The notes: generated by a model from the sequence alone, not told the origin. Positions 1-8,415 are shown, counted from the first letter of the stretch. The stretch is 35,126 nt of DNA from Paraclostridium dentum (GCF_012922555.1 NZ_WIPK01000019.1:1-35126), one strand, 5' to 3'. Made by a program: numbers and translations.

Positions 1-660
1 TACTAATCTATTCATGAACTTTAATTGTTCTTCTTCTGTTAATTTAGTAGTTGTTTGTGGTAATAATTTAACTTCTGCAGATATAAAGTTATATCCTTTA
101 CCTTCTAATTCGTCTCTAACAGCTTGGAAATCTTCTGGAGAAGTTACTACTTCAAATCCATCTTCTTCAACTATTAGATCTTCAGCTCCAGCTTCTAATG
201 CTATATCCATTAACTCTTCTTCAGATACATCATCAGTTGCTTCTATTAATATTTGACCTTTTCTATCAAACATAAATGAAACGCATCCACTAGTTCCTAA
301 GTTTCCACCATTTTTATCGAAGTAGTATCTAACATTTCCTGCTGTTCTGTTTTTGTTGTCAGTTAAAGTTTCTACTATTACTGCAACTCCTCCTGGTCCG
401 TACCCTTCATAAACTATAGTTTCAAAGTTTTCGTTGGCTCCACCACCAGCACCTTTAGCTATAGCTCTATCTATATTATCATTAGGCATATTGTCTGCTT
501 TAGCTTTATCTATTGCTGCTTTTAGTGTTGCATTGTATTCTGGATTTCCTCCACCTTCTTTAGCTGCAACTGCTATAGCTCTTGCATGTTTTGTAAATAT
601 TTTTGCTCTCTTAGCGTCTTGTTTACCTTTTTTGTTGATTATGTTTCCTATACGTCCCAT
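1..660 (-). CDS. YebC/PmpR family DNA-binding regulatory protein (3' end cut off by window)
   Basis: The reading frame starts at the ATG at 660 and runs open to base 1, giving 220 residues of a family usually about 240 long, so only the C-terminus is missing. The start is supported by an AAGGAG site seven bases upstream. The N-terminus carries the family hallmark ([19 protein letters not shown], then [20 protein letters not shown], and the Gly/Pro-rich [11 protein letters not shown] near residue 85). Family members bind DNA as transcription regulators, and some act in translation at proline stretches; which role applies here cannot be read from sequence. The gene is separated from nadE by 157 bases with no clear terminator. 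Identification is secure, exact function is not. Confidence 0.93.
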   Translation of the reverse strand, partial: MGRIGNIINKKGKQDAKRAKIFTKHARAIAVAAKEGGGNPEYNATLKAAIDKAKADNMPNDNIDRAIAKGAGGGANENFETIVYEGYGPGGVAVIVETLTDNKNRTAGNVRYYFDKNGGNLGTSGCVSFMFDRKGQILIEATDDVSEEELMDIALEAGAEDLIVEEDGFEVVTSPEDFQAVRDELEGKGYNFISAEVKLLPQTTTKLTEEEQLKFMNRLV

Positions 661-817
661 AATTCCACTCCTTGCTATGTAAATTAAAATAAAGTTGCGT
701 TATGCTTATATTTTATATAAGGATATTTAATACGTAATATAACTTTACTATATAAATATTTTGTAAGTTATACTATATATACACCGTAATTTTAGCATAA
801 AACATTAATTTAGTAAA

Positions 818-1573
818 TTAGAACTTAGGCGGTGCTGCTGCTGTATGTCTTTTATGTTCACTAATTCTATGAAGTCTTGCTATTATATCTTGGTCTTTTT
901 GAGGAACTTTTTCTATTTCACCTTTTACGACAGCATCTATCATATCATAGCTTGTACCCATTTCATTTTCATCAGTTTGACCTTCCCAAAGCCCAGCTGA
1001 TGGGGCTTTATTTATAACATCATTATGAACACCTAAAGCTTTAGCCCATTCATATACTTCTCTTTTTGTTAAATTTGCTAGAGGAACTAAATCAACTCCT
1101 CCATCCCCATACTTAGTAAAATACCCTGTATGAATTTCTGCTGCGTTATCAGTTCCTACAACTAAATACCCTAAATTATTTGCAACTGTATATACTGTAC
1201 TCATTCTTATTCTAGCTCTTAAGTTAGCATCACTCATTCTATCATTATTTTCTTTATAAAGTCCCTTGTTTTTTAAACCATCAGTAACCTTATTATATAT
1301 TCCAACTTGTTCATCCGTTAAATCTAAGTCTAAATACTCTATTTCACAACCATCTATTACTTTAAGTGCATCTAATCTATCTTGTGGATTACTTTTTATA
1401 CTCATAATTACACCCATTGAATCTTTTGGAAAAGCTTTTTTTATAAGGTAAGCAACTACTGCCGAGTCTATACCCCCAGACACACCTACTATTAAACCAT
1501 TAGTATTTGATTCTTTTACTTTTTCTCTTAACCAATCTATTGTTTTATCTATTTTAAAATTTATATCTGTCAT
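818..1573 (-). CDS. nadE: NH3-dependent NAD(+) synthetase
   Basis: 251 residues. NadE makes NAD from deamido-NAD, ATP and ammonia, the last step of NAD synthesis in the cytosol. The ATP-pyrophosphatase signature SGGIDS lies near residues 33-38. Further family motifs follow in order: GTDNAAE, YGDGGVDLVPL, NLTKREV, PSAGLWEGQTDE, and the C-terminal HRISEHKRHT. There is no N-terminal nitrilase-type glutaminase domain, so this is the short form that uses free ammonia. The ATG is preceded by AGGAGG at good spacing. The gene is divergent from the TauE-type pair that begins about 100 bases away. Confidence 0.95.
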   Translation of the reverse strand: MTDINFKIDKTIDWLREKVKESNTNGLIVGVSGGIDSAVVAYLIKKAFPKDSMGVIMSIKSNPQDRLDALKVIDGCEIEYLDLDLTDEQVGIYNKVTDGLKNKGLYKENNDRMSDANLRARIRMSTVYTVANNLGYLVVGTDNAAEIHTGYFTKYGDGGVDLVPLANLTKREVYEWAKALGVHNDVINKAPSAGLWEGQTDENEMGTSYDMIDAVVKGEIEKVPQKDQDIIARLHRISEHKRHTAAAPPKF

Positions 1574-1681
1574 TATACTTCCTCCTTACATTTTATGGAT
1601 AACCCAATTATATCAGATATTTTTATTTTAATTAAATATAATTTATGCTTTATGTTAAAAATAATTCAAGAAGGTGATATT

Positions 1682-2050
1682 ATGAAAAAAAATTTTTTAA
1701 ATTTTAATATTAAAAATTCATTTATAGGTTTAATAACAGGCTTTATAAATGGTGTTTTTGGGTCTGGTGGTGGAACACTTCTAGTTCCTATTTTAAATAA
1801 TATTTTAAAAGTAGAAGAACATAAGTCTCATGCTACAGCGCTTGCAATAATATTATTTTTAACAACTACAAGTTCCTTTATATATGTTTCTCAAGGTACC
1901 TATGATTTAAATACAACTCTTAAAGTTGCTGTAGGGAGTATTGTTGGAGGCATTGTTGGCGCTAAAATACTTTGTAAGTTGACTGGAAGATTCTTAAGAA
2001 TATCTTTTGGATCTATAATGATTATAGCTGCATTAAGGATGGTGTTTTAA
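1682..2050 (+). CDS. TauE/SafE family membrane protein, N-terminal-type half
   Basis: 122 residues from the ATG at 1682, chosen over an upstream ATG at 1595 because AAGGTG sits just before it. The protein has the Gly-rich helix typical of TauE/SafE permeases (GxxNGVFGSGGGTLLVP, near residues 20-35) and about four hydrophobic segments. Normal family members have two such halves in one chain of about 250 residues and are thought to export sulfite or other sulfur-containing or organic anions. Here the chain ends after one half, and the stop codon overlaps the ATG of the next gene, which encodes the other half (TAATG, one base shared). The two products are inferred to form one transporter. The substrate cannot be read from sequence. 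Confidence 0.85.
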   Translation: MKKNFLNFNIKNSFIGLITGFINGVFGSGGGTLLVPILNNILKVEEHKSHATALAIILFLTTTSSFIYVSQGTYDLNTTLKVAVGSIVGGIVGAKILCKLTGRFLRISFGSIMIIAALRMVF

Positions 2051-2427
2051 TGTTTCTTGTTTTACTTGGATTTTTTTCTGGAATAATAGGTGGTATGGGG
2101 ATGGGTGGCGGTACAATATTGATTCCAGCATTAATATTATTTGCAAATATTGACCCTAAAATAGCTCAAAGTATAAATTTACTTTCATCCATACCTATGA
2201 CTATATTCGCTTTATTGATACATATAAAAAATAAAAAGGTTATTTTAAAATTAGTAATACCAATAGCCTCATTTGGTATTTTAGGAGCTATATTTGGATC
2301 TTTTTTAGCAACATACCTATCATCAGAAATTTTAAAAAAAGTTTTTGGAGTATTTTTACTTGTAATAGGAGTTTTAGAAGTTAAAAAAGGTATTTTTAAT
2401 CCAAATAAAAATAAATGTGAAAAATAA
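2050..2427 (+). CDS. TauE/SafE family membrane protein, C-terminal-type half
   Basis: 125 residues, starting inside the stop codon of the preceding half gene, which suggests translational coupling. It repeats the Gly-rich family motif (GIIGGMGMGGGTILIP near residues 10-25) and has about four hydrophobic helices, ending in a Lys/Asn-rich cytoplasmic tail. Both halves have the Gly-rich motif close to the N-terminus, so they look like the two repeats of a full-length permease split into separate genes, and not like a recent frameshift: each half has a plausible start and no extra coding sequence is left over. It is followed by a GC-rich short element and a strong terminator. Confidence 0.85.
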   Translation: MFLVLLGFFSGIIGGMGMGGGTILIPALILFANIDPKIAQSINLLSSIPMTIFALLIHIKNKKVILKLVIPIASFGILGAIFGSFLATYLSSEILKKVFGVFLLVIGVLEVKKGIFNPNKNKCEK

Positions 2428-2430
2428 AAA

Positions 2431-2468
2431 TCGCTTTGCTCATGTCGCCAACGACTTCGTCCGTTGCT
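2431..2468. repeat. Short GC-rich element containing GCTCATGTCGC
   Basis: A locally GC-rich island just after the TauE pair and before the terminator. Its 11 bases GCTCATGTCGC (2438-2448) recur in inverse orientation at 6209-6219, where they encode the last residues of the DUF1461 protein. The surrounding DNA is over 70% A+T, so the composition stands out. Function unknown; it may be part of a dispersed short repeat family. Confidence 0.45.
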
Positions 2469-2484
2469 CAAAAAACTTTTTTAC

Positions 2485-2527
2485 GCCCAAAGTTTAATTT
2501 TTCTAAAATTAACTTTGGGCATTTTTT
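2485..2527. terminator. Bidirectional intrinsic terminator between convergent genes
   Basis: A stem of about 15 pairs, GCCCAAAGTTTAATTT against AAAATTAACTTTGGGC with one bulge, followed on the plus strand by ATTTTTTAT. On the minus strand it is followed by a T-rich tract as well (AAAAAACTTTTTTA read in reverse). It would end the TauE pair from the left and the YigZ gene from the right. Confidence 0.85.
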
Positions 2528-3164
2528 ATAGTATCACTTGTCCATCTTTTTCTGATAAATAGAATTCTTCTCCTATCGTTACCTGTGCTGTAGCACTTGT
2601 TATATCATTAATTCTTTCTATAATAGCTTCTTTTTCATTTGCTCTTGAATATACTATTATCTCTACATTATCTTCGTAAATAGTATCTTTTATAAAGTAA
2701 CCCATATTCATTATTTCATTTTGAACTTTTCCAAGTTGATTGTAATCTATTTTTATTTTAACTTCTTGATACATTATTTTTTCTATTATTTTTCCTGCTT
2801 CAAGACCTATTTTAGCTCCTTTTGTATATGCCCTAACAAGTCCTCCTGCACCTAACTTTATTCCTCCAAAATATCTAGTAACAACAACTACAACATCTCT
2901 TAAATCTTCTTTTTTTATAACTTCTAATGTAGGTATACCTGCTGTTCCCTGTGGCTCACCATCATCGCTATATCTTTGTATATTCATACTTTTTCCTACA
3001 GTATATGCCCAAACATTATGTCTTGCGTCTTTATGCTTTTTCTTTATTTCATTTATAAATTCAACAGCTTCTTCTTCTGTTTTTATAGGCTTAGCGTATC
3101 CAATAAATGTAGACTTTTCTATTGTAATTTCATCCGTCCCAAATTCATGCAGTGTTTTATACAT
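2526..3164 (-). CDS. YigZ/IMPACT family protein (UPF0029)
   Basis: 212 residues, the usual length. The N-terminal domain has the IMPACT motifs RHNVWAY, RYSDDGEPQGTAG and VTRYFGGIKLGAGGLVRAY (roughly residues 45-115). A C-terminal DUF1949-like alpha/beta domain follows. Eukaryotic IMPACT modulates the GCN2 stress kinase. The bacterial proteins are uncharacterised, with a ribosome or RNA link often suggested. The start has an AAGGAGG site 7-8 bases upstream. It is a single-gene unit with hairpins on both sides. Confidence 0.9.
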   Translation of the reverse strand: MYKTLHEFGTDEITIEKSTFIGYAKPIKTEEEAVEFINEIKKKHKDARHNVWAYTVGKSMNIQRYSDDGEPQGTAGIPTLEVIKKEDLRDVVVVVTRYFGGIKLGAGGLVRAYTKGAKIGLEAGKIIEKIMYQEVKIKIDYNQLGKVQNEIMNMGYFIKDTIYEDNVEIIVYSRANEKEAIIERINDITSATAQVTIGEEFYLSEKDGQVIL

Positions 3165-3211
3165 CTAGTTCCTCCTTAGCTTGTTTATATACTAATTATA
3201 GTATAAATAAA

Positions 3212-3237
3212 TAGAACAAGGCAAATGCCTTGTTCTA
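3212..3237 (-). terminator. Hairpin between the Nudix-like and YigZ genes
   Basis: A near-perfect stem (TAGAACAAGGC against GCCTTGTTCTA, AAAT loop), flanked in the minus direction by the T-rich TATTTATTTATAC. It lies 8 bases beyond a second hairpin at the end of the Nudix-like gene. The pair may act as a tandem terminator. The U tract is not pure, so efficiency is uncertain. Confidence 0.5.
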
Positions 3238-3244
3238 TAATTTA

Positions 3245-3277
3245 AGTACGAATAATTAAACCTTAATTATTCGTACT
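3245..3277 (-). terminator. Hairpin overlapping the stop codon of the Nudix-like gene
   Basis: A perfect 14-pair stem (AGTACGAATAATTA / TAATTATTCGTACT, 5-base loop). The last codons and the stop of the Nudix-like gene form one arm. The tract after it in the minus direction is only moderately U-rich, and the tandem hairpin at 3212-3237 follows. Confidence 0.55.
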
Positions 3278-3691
3278 ATTCTTTTTTAAATCTTTAAATT
3301 TTCTGTAAGAAATTTCTACAAGAGATTTTTCTTTATTATGAGCTAACATATCTAAAGCATCCTTAACCTTAAAAAAACCAGCTTCTGTAATATCTTCATC
3401 ATTAATGTTATACTCAGTGGTGTCGCTCTCCATTATGTACCACATTATAGCGTTACATACTTTTTGATGTCTAGTTTTTGAGTAAAATTCATACATAGTA
3501 TCTCCTGCCATATCTAGAACTTTAGCCTCAACCTCAACTTCGTCTTTAACCTTTTGTGGAGCTACTTCACTAGCGATATCATTCTCGCTTATTTTTCCTT
3601 TAGGAATAGTCCATTCACCTTTGTCGTTTTTTACTATTAATACTTTGTTTGCATAAAATACTATACCACCTGCACAACGTCTTAGTATCAT
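3263..3691 (-). CDS. Nudix-fold protein with a degenerate Nudix box
   Basis: 142 residues from the ATG at 3691, preceded by an unusually G-rich site (AGGGGGAG). An in-frame ATG at 3724 lacks a ribosome binding site and is rejected. The start MILRRCAGGIVF, the KGEWTIPKGKI segment and the overall length are typical of MutT/Nudix hydrolases, which cleave nucleoside diphosphates linked to another group. The Nudix box should read Gx5Ex7REUxEExGU. Here it is G32, D38, then Q46, K47, D50, E51 and E53 where R, E, E, E and G are expected. Only part of the metal-binding set remains, so normal hydrolase activity is doubtful and a binding or regulatory role is possible. Confidence 0.8.
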   Translation of the reverse strand: MILRRCAGGIVFYANKVLIVKNDKGEWTIPKGKISENDIASEVAPQKVKDEVEVEAKVLDMAGDTMYEFYSKTRHQKVCNAIMWYIMESDTTEYNINDEDITEAGFFKVKDALDMLAHNKEKSLVEISYRKFKDLKKNSTNN

Positions 3692-3803
3692 AATTAGACT
3701 CCCCCTACTAAACCATATTTTCACACCAAGATGTGGAGTTACACTACTTTAGTAATTTCTTTTGTTACTCCATTATATGTTAAATTTATATTGTTTATGT
3801 TAT

Positions 3804-4469
3804 CTATTGAGGAGTTTTTTCTAATTGATTTATAGTCTCTTCATACGCCCTAATAACATAATTTTTTTCAAAATTATTTTTATTTTTAAGCTTTTGTAAT
3901 ATAACTAAACTATCTTTATTCCCTATATTTGCAAGTGCCTTAGCGCAGTATTGTCTAGTTTGAGCATTTGAATCATAAAGCCCTTTATGGAAAATTTCCC
4001 TACTTTCTACAGATGATATTTTCCTAAGCGCTGAGTATGTTATTCTTCTTACATCTGAGTGTCTATGATTTGTAAGCTGGTGTAGAATTTTTAAAAATCT
4101 AGCATCATTTAATTCCCCAGTTGCCCATATTAAAATCATAAGATCTTCTGCATTTTTCTCTATCATAATTCTTTTGTATATTTTTCTTTTAAAATCCAAT
4201 AATTTTTCGTCATTTAAAGAATTCATCAAATCTATTCTTTCATCCTTACCTAACTCTAAAAACTTATCTAGAATATCTTTAGATGATTCTATTTTACTTT
4301 TCATTAAAGATTTTATTTCTATTTTGGCTTTTATTAATTGTTCATTTATTTCTTGAACTTCAATATTTCTTATCTTACTTATTTGAGATACTGTCTTAGA
4401 CTCTTTGTACAGAAGATATGTTATAAAATGATCTTCTAGATTTTCTATATTATCCCAAGATATATTCAT
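3804..4469 (-). CDS. HEAT-repeat protein, operon partner of hflX
   Basis: 221 residues. The C-terminal part (about 120-215) contains HEAT/PBS-type helical repeats (RHSDVRRITYSALRKI, then NAQTRQYCAKALANIGN, about 31 residues apart). The N-terminal part (about 15-60) is helical and charged, and could hold a helix-turn-helix, but this is not certain. It starts 8 bases after the hflX stop with only a weak GTAGGTAG site, so it is probably translated as the second gene of the hflX unit. HEAT repeats are protein-protein scaffolds; the partner is unknown. No signal peptide or membrane segment is visible. Confidence 0.75.
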   Translation of the reverse strand: MNISWDNIENLEDHFITYLLYKESKTVSQISKIRNIEVQEINEQLIKAKIEIKSLMKSKIESSKDILDKFLELGKDERIDLMNSLNDEKLLDFKRKIYKRIMIEKNAEDLMILIWATGELNDARFLKILHQLTNHRHSDVRRITYSALRKISSVESREIFHKGLYDSNAQTRQYCAKALANIGNKDSLVILQKLKNKNNFEKNYVIRAYEETINQLEKTPQ

Positions 4470-4477
4470 TTAACTAC

Positions 4478-5761
4478 CTACTCATTTATTATATAGCTTT
4501 TATACATATTGTAATCTTCTTCATCTAGGTCGACAGTTAACTCTATTCCATTTTCTACATACTCAAATTTTTCAATATTGTATTTGTTTTTCAATTTATT
4601 AAATACATCACCTTTATCATATGGAAGTAGTAAATTTACTTTATACGTATTTTCCATTAGCGCATTTTGTATCATATCTATTAATTTATCCATATTAATA
4701 CCTTGTTTAGCAGATATATATACTGTATTTTCTTGGTTTTTAGGATAAATATCAAGGTCTAGTCTATCAATTTTGTTGTAAGCCATTATTGTTGGCTTAT
4801 CATTTGCATCTAGTTCTTTTAAAACATTTTTAGTCGTATTTTCCTGAATTTCAAAACTATCATTAGTCGCATCTACTACATGAACTATTAAGTCTGCATA
4901 ATGTACTTCTTCTAATGTAGCTTTAAACGCCTCAACTAAATCATGTGGCAATTTACTTACAAATCCTACTGTATCTACAACTAAAAACTCTCTTTTATTA
5001 GGAAGTAATGCTTTCCTTAGAGTTACATCTAAAGTTGCAAATAGCATATCTTTTGATAAAACTTCTTTTTCAACACTATAATCTTTATGTGTTTTGATAA
5101 GCTCATTCAACAGTGTAGATTTCCCTGCATTTGTATATCCTACTAATGCAACAATAGGTATATTAGACTTTAATCTTTGTGCCCTTTGAGTATCTCTGTT
5201 TTTCTTAACATCTCTAAGTTCTTGTCTTATATCTGCCATTTTATTTAAGATATGTCTTTTATCAACTTCTAACTTTTGTTCTCCTGGACCTCTTGTTCCA
5301 ATACCTGCCCCAGTTCTACTCATTTCTCCACCCATACCATACAGTCTAGGCATTCTGTATTTTAACTGAGCCAACTCAACTTGTAATTTACCTTCTTTGC
5401 TTAAAGCTCTTTGTGCAAATATATCCAATATTAAAGTTGTTCTGTCTATTACTTTTCTCTGAACTAATTCTTCTATATTTCTTATTTGGGCTCCAGATAA
5501 TTCATCATTGAATATAACAACTGTAGCATCTAGAGATTCACAGTAAGCTCTTATCTCTTCTACTTTTCCTTTTCCTATATAAAAAGCAGCCTCTCTAGCT
5601 GGTCTATTTTGAATTATACTCCCTACAACTTCTGCTCCAGCAGCTTTTGCAAGTTCTTTTAATTCTTCCATAGATTCATTAATATCTATATCATCAACTT
5701 TCTTTACATTAGTAGTTATATTTAATCCTACTAACAATGCTTTTTCTACTATTTTATCCAT
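4478..5761 (-). CDS. hflX: GTPase HflX, ribosome-associated
   Basis: 427 residues, the usual length. The N-terminal HflX domain includes the glycine-rich linker GGEMSRTGAGIGTRGPGE (about 144-161). The GTPase domain has G1 GYTNAGKS (208-215), the switch motif FATLDVT, G3 DTVGF and G4 NKID. HflX binds 50S/70S ribosomes and splits stalled or heat-damaged ribosomes in other bacteria. The ATG follows an AGGTG site. The HEAT-repeat gene follows 8 bases downstream. A candidate promoter lies in the 97-base divergent gap toward the Cys-rich gene, with a TATAAT at 5790-5795 read on the minus strand but no good -35. Confidence 0.95.
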   Translation of the reverse strand: MDKIVEKALLVGLNITTNVKKVDDIDINESMEELKELAKAAGAEVVGSIIQNRPAREAAFYIGKGKVEEIRAYCESLDATVVIFNDELSGAQIRNIEELVQRKVIDRTTLILDIFAQRALSKEGKLQVELAQLKYRMPRLYGMGGEMSRTGAGIGTRGPGEQKLEVDKRHILNKMADIRQELRDVKKNRDTQRAQRLKSNIPIVALVGYTNAGKSTLLNELIKTHKDYSVEKEVLSKDMLFATLDVTLRKALLPNKREFLVVDTVGFVSKLPHDLVEAFKATLEEVHYADLIVHVVDATNDSFEIQENTTKNVLKELDANDKPTIMAYNKIDRLDLDIYPKNQENTVYISAKQGINMDKLIDMIQNALMENTYKVNLLLPYDKGDVFNKLKNKYNIEKFEYVENGIELTVDLDEEDYNMYKSYIINE

Positions 5762-5858
5762 TGAAACACCTCATTTAATGTACTTTTTTTTATTATACCA
5801 CTATTGTAATTTTTTAGTATAATTATATTAAAACTCTAAATAATTAGGAGGTACAAGT

Positions 5859-6125
5859 ATGTCTGAGAATTATAAATTTTTTAGAAATGATAAATGTGAA
5901 TACTTTCCTTGTCATAAAGTAAGCAATCCCGATAATTTCAATTGTCTATTTTGCTATTGTCCTTTATACGCTTTAAAAGATGAATGTGGTGGTAACTTTA
6001 AATACACAGATGATGGAATAAAGGATTGTTCCTCTTGTCTAGTTCCTCACAACAAGAAAAGTCATGATTACATAATGAGCAAAATAGGAGATATACTAAA
6101 CTTAGGTAAAAAACAACCTAAGTAA
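5859..6125 (+). CDS. Cysteine-rich small metal-binding domain protein
   Basis: 88 residues with nine cysteines. The pattern CEYFPCH near residue 13, NCLFCYCPLY near 29, CGG near 45, and KDCSSCLVPH near 57 matches the 'cysteine-rich small domain' family (PF04071-like), a presumed zinc or iron-sulfur binding fold found in clostridia and methanogens, sometimes fused to cobamide-related enzymes. No cobalamin gene is nearby, so no pathway can be assigned. AGGAGG sits 7 bases before the ATG. It is a single-gene unit divergent from hflX and closed by a strong terminator. Confidence 0.85.
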   Translation: MSENYKFFRNDKCEYFPCHKVSNPDNFNCLFCYCPLYALKDECGGNFKYTDDGIKDCSSCLVPHNKKSHDYIMSKIGDILNLGKKQPK

Positions 6126-6135
6126 ATATATTTTT

Positions 6136-6165
6136 AAAGGAGTGGTAACTACCACTCCTTTTTAC
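6136..6165 (+). terminator. Intrinsic terminator of the Cys-rich gene
   Basis: A perfect stem AAGGAGTGGT / ACCACTCCTT with a 4-base loop, followed by a T run. It lies 11 bases after the stop codon. Confidence 0.92.
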
Positions 6166-6205
6166 ACTTAAGAAGTACTTTTTTAATATACTTTCTATAA
6201 GATTT

Positions 6206-6850
6206 TTAGCGACATGAGCGACGCAAATTTTTTATTGTTTTTTTATAAATAAATAACATTAATATACTTATAGAAAATATAATCCCTAATATCAAAATTC
6301 CTTCATGAAGGAAAAATTCTGCAGGCAACATATTTATTACGGGATCTATTGTCGGGTCAAATATCCAGTAATCATTATTGAAAAATAATTTATGAAACAT
6401 CTCAAAACTTTTTTCAAAATTTATGATAATTGGAATAGATATTAAAATAGGCAGTGTTATCAATGTCCATGCACTATATTTTAATACATCTAAGTTTTTA
6501 CATTTAAAACATATATATGCGCCTATCACAATTAATATTAAAGTTATTTTATTTAAAATAGCTAAGTTTTGAAATATATTTCGAACTTCTTCAAAGTGAA
6601 TTTTACCTTGTGTCGATGACTCTAATGTCGGCAATTTAAAATTCATTTTTTCATTACTAGTATTATAGTCTATTAAGTAATCATAATTTAGCTTTATCTC
6701 TTCTTCATTCATGTCGCTTAATATAGGAATATTCAAATAGTTTATGTCAAAATAATATATTTGTTTAAATTTGACAGTAATGCTAACAATCGAAGTTATT
6801 ATAAATAAACTTAATGCTAATGATATTAAAAAACTTAAAATTCTATTCAT
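6206..6850 (-). CDS. DUF1461 / TIGR01906 family integral membrane protein
   Basis: 214 residues. An N-terminal membrane segment (about 5-25) is followed by an extracytoplasmic region with the family motif NYDYLIDY, LPT, HFEEVRNIF (about 55-92), then three more membrane segments. Between the last two lies the conserved FHKLFFNNDYWIFDP...DPVINMLPAEFF. The family is widespread in Firmicutes and its function is not established. The start has only a weak AGGAT site 14 bases after the ABC-F stop, so the two genes are probably cotranscribed. The last residues (RRSCR) are encoded by the GC-rich string that recurs near 2438, suggesting that the end of the gene was formed by insertion of a short repeat. 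Confidence 0.85.
   Translation of the reverse strand: MNRILSFLISLALSLFIITSIVSITVKFKQIYYFDINYLNIPILSDMNEEEIKLNYDYLIDYNTSNEKMNFKLPTLESSTQGKIHFEEVRNIFQNLAILNKITLILIVIGAYICFKCKNLDVLKYSAWTLITLPILISIPIIINFEKSFEMFHKLFFNNDYWIFDPTIDPVINMLPAEFFLHEGILILGIIFSISILMLFIYKKTIKNLRRSCR
6209..6223. repeat. GC-rich GCGACATGAGC copy at the end of the DUF1461 gene
   Basis: The inverse-oriented second copy of the 11-base string at 2438-2448. It encodes the C-terminal RRSCR of the DUF1461 protein, including two Arg codons of the CGN type, which are rare in this genome where AGA dominates. Confidence 0.4.
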
Positions 6851-6864
6851 ATTATTATCCTATA

Positions 6865-8415
6865 CTATACTATTTTAGTTGTGAAATCCTCTATATTCCA
6901 TACATCATCCACTATATCTTCATAGAATTCAGGCTCATGCGATACTAAAAGCACAGTTCCTTTAAATTCTCTTATAGCTTTTTTTAGTTCATCTTTGGCT
7001 TCTACATCTAAATGGTTTGTAGGCTCATCTAAAACTAAAAAGTTTATTTGCTTTAACATTAATTTACATAATCTTACTTTAGCAGCTTCTCCTCCACTTA
7101 AAACTCTCATTTGGCTTGTTATATGATCGTTTGTAAGTCCACACTTAGATAATGATTGTCTTACTTCAAAATTAGTAAGACCTGGGTATTCTGCCCATAT
7201 TTCATCCATTGGAGTATTACTATTTTCTCTTGAACTTTCTTGCTCAAAATATCCAACTTCTAGATAATCACCTAACTCAACTTTTCCATCAAAAGGCTTT
7301 ATTATTCCTAAAAGAGTTTTTAAAAGAGTAGACTTTCCTATACCATTCATACCTCTTAAGGCAATCTTTTGATTTCTCTCTAATGTAAAGTTAAGAGGTT
7401 TTGTTAGTGCTTCATCATATCCTAATACTAAATCTTCAGTTGTGAATACAAATCTACTAGAAGCTCTTGACTCCGTAAACTTGAATGTAGGCTTTATCTT
7501 CTCCTTTGGTCTTTCTAAAATTTCCATTTTATCAAGTTGTTTTTGTCTACTGTTTGCCATACCACGAGTTGCAACTCTAGCCTTATTTCTAGCAACAAAA
7601 TCTTCTAATCTCTTTCTTTCTTCTATTTGCTTGTCATAAGCTTGTTCTTCCTGTCTTTTCTTTATATCTCTAAGTCTTTCAAATTCATCATAATTTCCTT
7701 TGTACCTATTAAGTTCTCCGTTTTCCATATGGTAAATTACATTACATGTATCATTTATGAACGGTACATCATGTGATACTAATATAAAACTATTTTCATA
7801 TTCTTGTAAATATCTTGTTAACCAAGCTATATGTTCTACATCTAAATAGTTAGTAGGCTCATCTAATATTAGTATTACAGGGTTTTCTAAAAGTAGCTTT
7901 GTCAGTAAAACTTTAGTTCTTTGACCTCCACTTAAATCCGTTACATCTTTATCCAGACCTATTTCTCCAAGCCCTAACCCATTAGCGATTTCTTGTATTT
8001 TTGCATCAATCATATAAAAACCACTATTTTCTAAAATAGTTTGAATTTCTGCAGTACCTTCCATTAACTTTGTCATTTCATCTTCGTCAGCTTCACCCAT
8101 TTTATCATACATAGATATCATTTCTTGTTCTAAGTCAAACATAGGTTTAAAAGCATCTCTTAAAACTTCTCTTATTGATTTTCCTTTTGTTAATACTGTA
8201 TGTTGGTCTAAGTATCCTACCGTTACCCTCGACGACCACTTTATATTTCCAGCGTCTGGCATAAGTTTTTTTGTTATTATATTTAAAAATGTAGATTTTC
8301 CTTCTCCATTTGCTCCGATAAGAGCAATATGTTCGCCCTTTCTAAGTCTAAACGACACATTTTCAAGTATAGTTCTTCCACCAAATCCATGGCTAACATT
8401 TTCAACAACTAGCAT
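6865..8415 (-). CDS. ABC-F family ATPase (YbiT-like size class)
   Basis: 516 residues with two ABC ATPase domains and no membrane segment. Domain 1: Walker A GANGEGKST (34-42), signature LSGGQRTK, Walker B VILILDEPTN. Domain 2: Walker A GMNGIGKST, signature LSGGEAAK, Walker B FLVLDEPTN. A charged linker of about 55 residues (about 245-300) separates them, which is the interdomain arm that reaches into the ribosome in this family. ABC-F proteins act on ribosomes, either in translation quality control or in protection against antibiotics. The short linker and total length resemble YbiT-type factors, but a resistance role cannot be excluded. AGGTG precedes the ATG. The DUF1461 gene follows 14 bases downstream. 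Confidence 0.9.
   Translation of the reverse strand: MLVVENVSHGFGGRTILENVSFRLRKGEHIALIGANGEGKSTFLNIITKKLMPDAGNIKWSSRVTVGYLDQHTVLTKGKSIREVLRDAFKPMFDLEQEMISMYDKMGEADEDEMTKLMEGTAEIQTILENSGFYMIDAKIQEIANGLGLGEIGLDKDVTDLSGGQRTKVLLTKLLLENPVILILDEPTNYLDVEHIAWLTRYLQEYENSFILVSHDVPFINDTCNVIYHMENGELNRYKGNYDEFERLRDIKKRQEEQAYDKQIEERKRLEDFVARNKARVATRGMANSRQKQLDKMEILERPKEKIKPTFKFTESRASSRFVFTTEDLVLGYDEALTKPLNFTLERNQKIALRGMNGIGKSTLLKTLLGIIKPFDGKVELGDYLEVGYFEQESSRENSNTPMDEIWAEYPGLTNFEVRQSLSKCGLTNDHITSQMRVLSGGEAAKVRLCKLMLKQINFLVLDEPTNHLDVEAKDELKKAIREFKGTVLLVSHEPEFYEDIVDDVWNIEDFTTKIV

Noticed and set aside
2166-2471. A 101-codon minus-strand frame across the second TauE half and the GC-rich element
   Set aside because: No binding site at its start, lies opposite a clear membrane-protein gene and reads through no family pattern.
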